Under the pieces are notes generated by a model. It did not search any database. It saw only the letters and a list, made by a program, of their open reading frames with translations, and was not told the origin of the DNA. 64,000 nucleotides of DNA from Bos javanicus. Taxonomy: Eukaryota; Chordata; Mammalia; Artiodactyla; Bovidae. Position numbers and translations under genes: made by a program. Shown here one piece after another: positions 60,217 through 64,000 of this stretch (position 1 is its first letter; every line of letters starts with the position of its first letter). The stretch is from positions 60,830,425-60,894,424 of the forward strand of contig NC_083885.1 in the NCBI RefSeq assembly GCF_032452875.1, read 5' to 3'.

Positions 60217-60420
60217 GGCTTTACAGTCGTGTCCAACTCTTTGATACCTCATGGGCTATAGCCTGTCAGGCTCCTCTGTCCATGGGGATTCTCTAGGCAA
60301 AAATACTGGAGTGGGTTGCCATGCCTTAGTCCAGGGGATATTCCCACCCCCAGGGATCAAACCCATGTCTCCCACATTGCAGGCGGATTCTTTACCATCT
60401 GAGCCACCAGGGAGACTACA
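60217..60420 (-). mobile_element. Bov-tA SINE
   Basis: Reverse-oriented Bov-tA, from ACAGTCGTGTCCAACTCTTT to GAGCCACCAGGGAGACT. Inserted in the unit 3 flank. Confidence 0.88.
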
Positions 60421-60864
60421 AAGCCCTTTGGGATTAGTTCTTTCCTCTAAGAAGTTAGTCAGCAGGTTGGAGGTGGGGCCATGAAATGGCTCTTTAAAAA
60501 GTTCCCTGTTAGTGCTGATGCTCCCTCAAGACCTATCTCCTTTTCAAAACTTCTTGAACCGCCACTGCACTGTATGTTCATTAGCAGTTTCTGGGCCAAA
60601 TTGTTGTTGATGTTGTCTGTTGTCTTCGCTGCTTTAAGACCCATGTTGAACTCCAATAAAAATGTTGCTCAAATTTGCTTTTTGTCTAACATCATTTCCA
60701 TAGTCTAAAATAAACAGCAAGTGATGCCATTAGCAAAAAAAATTAAGTGTGAAATGCACATCAAAATGATGTATAACATAACCACGTTTCAGAATGCATT
60801 CCAATATCAAATCCCAAAGTTCAACGATGAAAAACTGCAATTACTTTGCACTTCATCTAGAGAA

Positions 60865-60935
60865 AGCCCCAATCAGCAATGAAGACCCAGCATAAACAAA
60901 AATGAATAAATAAATAAGTAAACTATTAAAAATGA
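60865..60935 (+). mobile_element. CHR-2-type SINE 3' end
   Basis: AGAGAAAGCCCCAATCAGCA followed by a GAATAAATAAATAAG tail; only the 3' part is present. Confidence 0.6.
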
Positions 60936-60949
60936 GGATACTATATCTT

Positions 60950-61385
60950 CTTTATATGTTAGTTAGAATTGTTCTCTAAAACAGTCCAGTCATGGGCTTT
61001 TTTGTTGTTATCTTTATTACAAATTTAATCTATTAGTGATGGGTCTGTTCAGATTTCCCTTTCTTCCTCAGTCAGTCCTTGCAGGTTGTTTTCTTGCTTT
61101 CTCTGAGAGTTTAAAAATTATATGTAGAAATAATTAGGCATCCTGAAAATGTCCTGAAGTCATTGATTAGCTCTCATAGACTCCTGGTGGAGTCTTCAGG
61201 GATTTCGATATACAGCATTTTGTCATCTGCAAGTAGTGACAGTTTTACTTCTTCCCTTCTCATAAGGATTCAATTTATTCCATAGGCTGATTGTTATGCT
61301 AGGTCTTTTAACACTGTGTTAATAGAAATGGTGAGGGTGGGCATCCTTAGTCTTGTTATTGATCTTAGGGAAAAGTCCCTCAGCG
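60950..61385 (-). mobile_element. Old L1 ORF2 fragment
   Basis: Reverse-oriented, diverged L1 RT text (for example TTTTGTCATCTGCAAGTAGT at 61219-61238, the palm region). No open frame. Confidence 0.6.
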
Positions 61386-61442
61386 GGTCCTGGATCCATG
61401 GAAATGAGGACAGGGTGATGGACTGGATGCTTATGAGGGCAC

Positions 61443-64000
61443 AGATCAGATCAGATCAGTCGCTCAGTCGTGTCCAACTCTTTGTGACCCCATGAATCGC
61501 AGCATGCCAGGCCTCCCTGTCTATCACCAACTCCCGGAGTTCACTGAGAATCACATCCATCGAGTCAGTGATGCCATCCAGCCATCTCATCTTCTGTCGT
61601 CCCCTTCTCCTCTTGCCCCCATTCCCTCCCAGCATCAGAGTCTTTTCCAATGAGTCAACTCTTCGCATGAGGTGGCCAAAGTACTGGAGTTTCAGCTTTA
61701 GCATCATTCCTTCCAAAGAAATCCCAGGGCTGATCTCCTTCAGAATGGACTGGTTGGATCTCCTTGCAGTCCAAGGGACTCTCAAGAGTCTTCTCCAACA
61801 CCACAGTTCAAAAGCATCAATTCTTCAGTGCTCAGCCTTCTTCACAGTCCAACTCTCACATCCATACATGACCACAGGAAAAACCATAGCCTTGACTAGA
61901 CGAACCTTTGTTGGCAATGTAATGTCTCTGCTTTTCAATATGCTATCTAGGTTGGTCATAACTTTCCTTCCAAGGAGTAAGCGACTTTTAATTTCATGGC
62001 TGCAGTCATCATCTGCAGTGACTTTGGAGCCCAGAAAAGTAAATTCTGACACTGTTTCCACTGTTTCCCCATCTATTTCCCATGAAGTGATGGGACCGGA
62101 TGCCATGATCTTCGTTTTCTGAATGTTCAGCTTTAAGACAACTTTTTCACTCTCCACTCTCACTTACATCAAGAGGTTTTTTAGTTCCTCCTGACTTTCT
62201 GCCATAAGGGTGGTGTCATCTGCATATCTGAGGTTATTGATATTTCTCCCGGCAATCTTGATTCCAGCTTGTGTTTCTTCCAGTCCAGCGTTTCTCATGA
62301 TGTACTGTGCATGTAAGTTAAATAAACAGGGTGACAATATACAGCCTTGACATACTCCTTTTCCTATCTGGAACCAGTCTGTTGTTCCATGTCCAGTTCT
62401 AACTGTTGTTTCCTGACCTGCATACAAATTTCTCAAGAGGCAGATCAGGTGGTCTGGTATTCCCATCTCTTTCAGAATTTTCTGCAGTTTATTGTGATCC
62501 ACACAATCAAAGGTTTTGGCATAGTCAATAAAGCAGAAACAGATGTTTTTCTGGAACTCTCTTGCTTTTTCCATGATCCAGCAGATGTTGGCAATTTGAT
62601 CTCTGGTTCCTCTGCCTTTTCTAAAACCATCTTGAACATCAGGAAGTTCACAGTTCACATATTGCTGAAGCCCAGCTTGGAGAATTTTGAGCATTACTTT
62701 ACTAGTGTGTGAGAGGAGTGCAATTGTGCGGTAGTTTGAGCATTCTTTGGCATTGCCTTTCTTTGGGACTGGAATGAAATATGACCTTTTCCAGTCCTGT
62801 GGCCACTGCTGAGTTTTCCAAATGTGCTGGCATATTGAGTGCAGCACTTTCATAGCATCATCTTTCAGGATTTGGAATAGCTCCACTGGAATTCCATCAC
62901 CTCCACTAGCTTTGTTCGTAGTGATGCTTTCTAAGGCCCACTTGACTTCACATTCCAGGATGTCTGGCTCTAGGTCAGTGATCACACCATCGTGATTATC
63001 TGGGTCGTGAAGATCTTTTTTTGTACAGTTCTTCTGTGTATTCTTGCCGTCTCTTAATATCTTCTGCTTCTGTTAGGTCCATACCATTTCTGTCCTTTAT
63101 CAAGCCCATGTTTGCATGAAATATTCCTTTGGTATCTCTGATTTTCTTAAAGAGATCTCTAGTCTTTCCCATTCTGTTGTTTTCTTCTATTTCTTTGCAT
63201 TGATCGCTGAAGAAGGCTTTCTTATCTCTTCTTGCTATTCTTTGGAACTCTGCATTCAGATATTTATATCTTTCCTTTTCTCCTTTGTTTTTCACTTCTC
63301 TTCTTTTCACAGCTATTTGTAAGGCCTCCCCAGACAGCCATTTTGCTTTTTTGCATTTCTTTTCCATGGGAATGCTCTTGATCCCTGTCTCCTGTACAAT
63401 GTCACGAACCTCATTCCATAGTTCATCAGGCACTCTTATCTATCAGATCTAGGCCCTTAAATCTATTTCTCACTTCCACTGTATAATCATAAGGGATTTG
63501 ATTTAGGTCATACCTGAATGGTCTAGTGGTTTTCCCTACTTTCTTCAATTTAAGTCTGAATTTGGCAATAAGGAGTTGATGGTCTGAGCCACAGTCAGCT
63601 CCTGGTCTTGTTTTTGCTGACTGTATAGAGCTTCTCCATCTTTGGCTGCAAAGAATATAATCAATCTGATTTCGGTGTTGACCATCTGGTGATGTCCATT
63701 TAGAGAGTGTTCTCTTGTGTTTTTCGAAGAAGGTGTTTGTTATGACCAGTGCATCTTCTTGGCAAAACTCTATTACTCTTTGCCCTGCTTCATTCCATAT
63801 TCCAAGGCCAAATTTGCCTGTTACCCGAGGTGTTTCTTGACTTCCTACTTTTGCATTCCAGTCCCCTATAATGAAAAGGACATCTTTTTTGGGTGTTAGT
63901 TCTAAAAGGTCTTGTAGGTCTTCATAGAACCATTCAATTTCAGCTTCTTCAGTGTTACTGGTTGGGGCATAGACTTGGATTACTGTGATATTGAATGGTT
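61443..64000 (-). mobile_element. BovB LINE, long copy running off the window
   Basis: Reverse-oriented BovB from the AGATCAGATCAG end through RT into the endonuclease domain at the right edge. RT is open over 62164-62985, with YADD intact and the FIDYAKTFDCVDH segment readable. Upstream, 62996-63433 is open in another frame: an extra A in the run near 63017-63024 shifts it, and a second shift lies near 63433. The GDWNAKV motif, a stop in the 36.5-kb copy, is intact here (about 63850-63870). Some 2.5 kb are visible. Confidence 0.93.

Larger units (their letters stand above)
46140..60700 (-). repeat. Segmental duplication unit 3 (degenerate)
   Basis: Third KRAB-ZNF unit. The 3' flank at 46140-46790 matches 29346-29940, and the 3' UTR at 46811-47577 resumes at 54631 after the L1 insertion. 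The broken finger exon, KRAB-B remnant, start exon at 59617-59631 and flank to about 60700 then follow. It lacks the L1 5' end shared by units 1 and 2, so it split off earlier or lost that part. Confidence 0.8.

Overview
The window looks like nuclear DNA from a ruminant (cattle, sheep or goat type). It is packed with repeats confined to or typical of that clade: BovB (RTE) LINEs, BOV-A2 and Bov-tA SINEs, CHR-2-type tRNA-Glu SINEs, ruminant L1, and a BTLTR1-type ERV-K LTR. Genes are split by GT-AG introns and there is no prokaryotic architecture. Species cannot be fixed from sequence alone. Family names come from recognition, not a database search.

The organising feature is a tandem array of three KRAB zinc-finger (KZNF) units, all on the minus strand. 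Each unit has, in increasing coordinate order, a 3' flank, a 3' UTR, a zinc-finger exon, a KRAB-B exon, a KRAB-A exon and a short exon with the first codons. Unit 1 has its finger exon at 5042-7449, KRAB-B at 12786-12878 and KRAB-A at 13373-13499. It has two candidate start exons: one at 21053-21132, behind a CpG-rich promoter near 22.0-22.2 kb, and one at 28560-28574. Joined through the first, the exons form one open frame of 880 codons with 14 canonical C2H2 fingers. Unit 2 (finger exon 31075-33380, KRAB 40039-40751, start exon 43441-43455) reads through 847 codons but stops inside its penultimate finger. Unit 3 is dead: the finger exon (about 54780-56229) is broken, KRAB-B is partly deleted, KRAB-A is missing, and a nested block of about 6.7 kb of transposons interrupts the 3' UTR.

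Between and inside the units: 1-3.5 kb holds class I ERV pol debris and a BovB/BOV-A2 nest; 7.6-9.3 kb and 33.5-35.3 kb are paralogous L1 5' ends antisense to the KZNF genes; 14.0-28.1 kb is a block private to unit 1 with a class I LTR, BovB, SINEs, the CpG promoter and a second ERV pol/env fragment; 35.4-38.9 kb is a near full-length BovB; 43.5-46 kb carries a probable LTR remnant and an HNRNPA1 retropseudogene; 47.9-54.6 kb is an L1 carrying two BovB insertions, an L1 3' end and a solo BTLTR1; and 61.4 kb to the end is a second long BovB in the opposite orientation.

KRAB zinc-finger proteins generally recruit TRIM28 to silence retroelements. The array therefore shows the usual pattern of such clusters: duplicated repressors with diverged DNA-contact residues, embedded in retroelement debris. 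I found no operon, CRISPR array or other compact novel system. The most unusual items are the unit-specific promoter block, the near-terminal stop in gene 2 and the nested L1.
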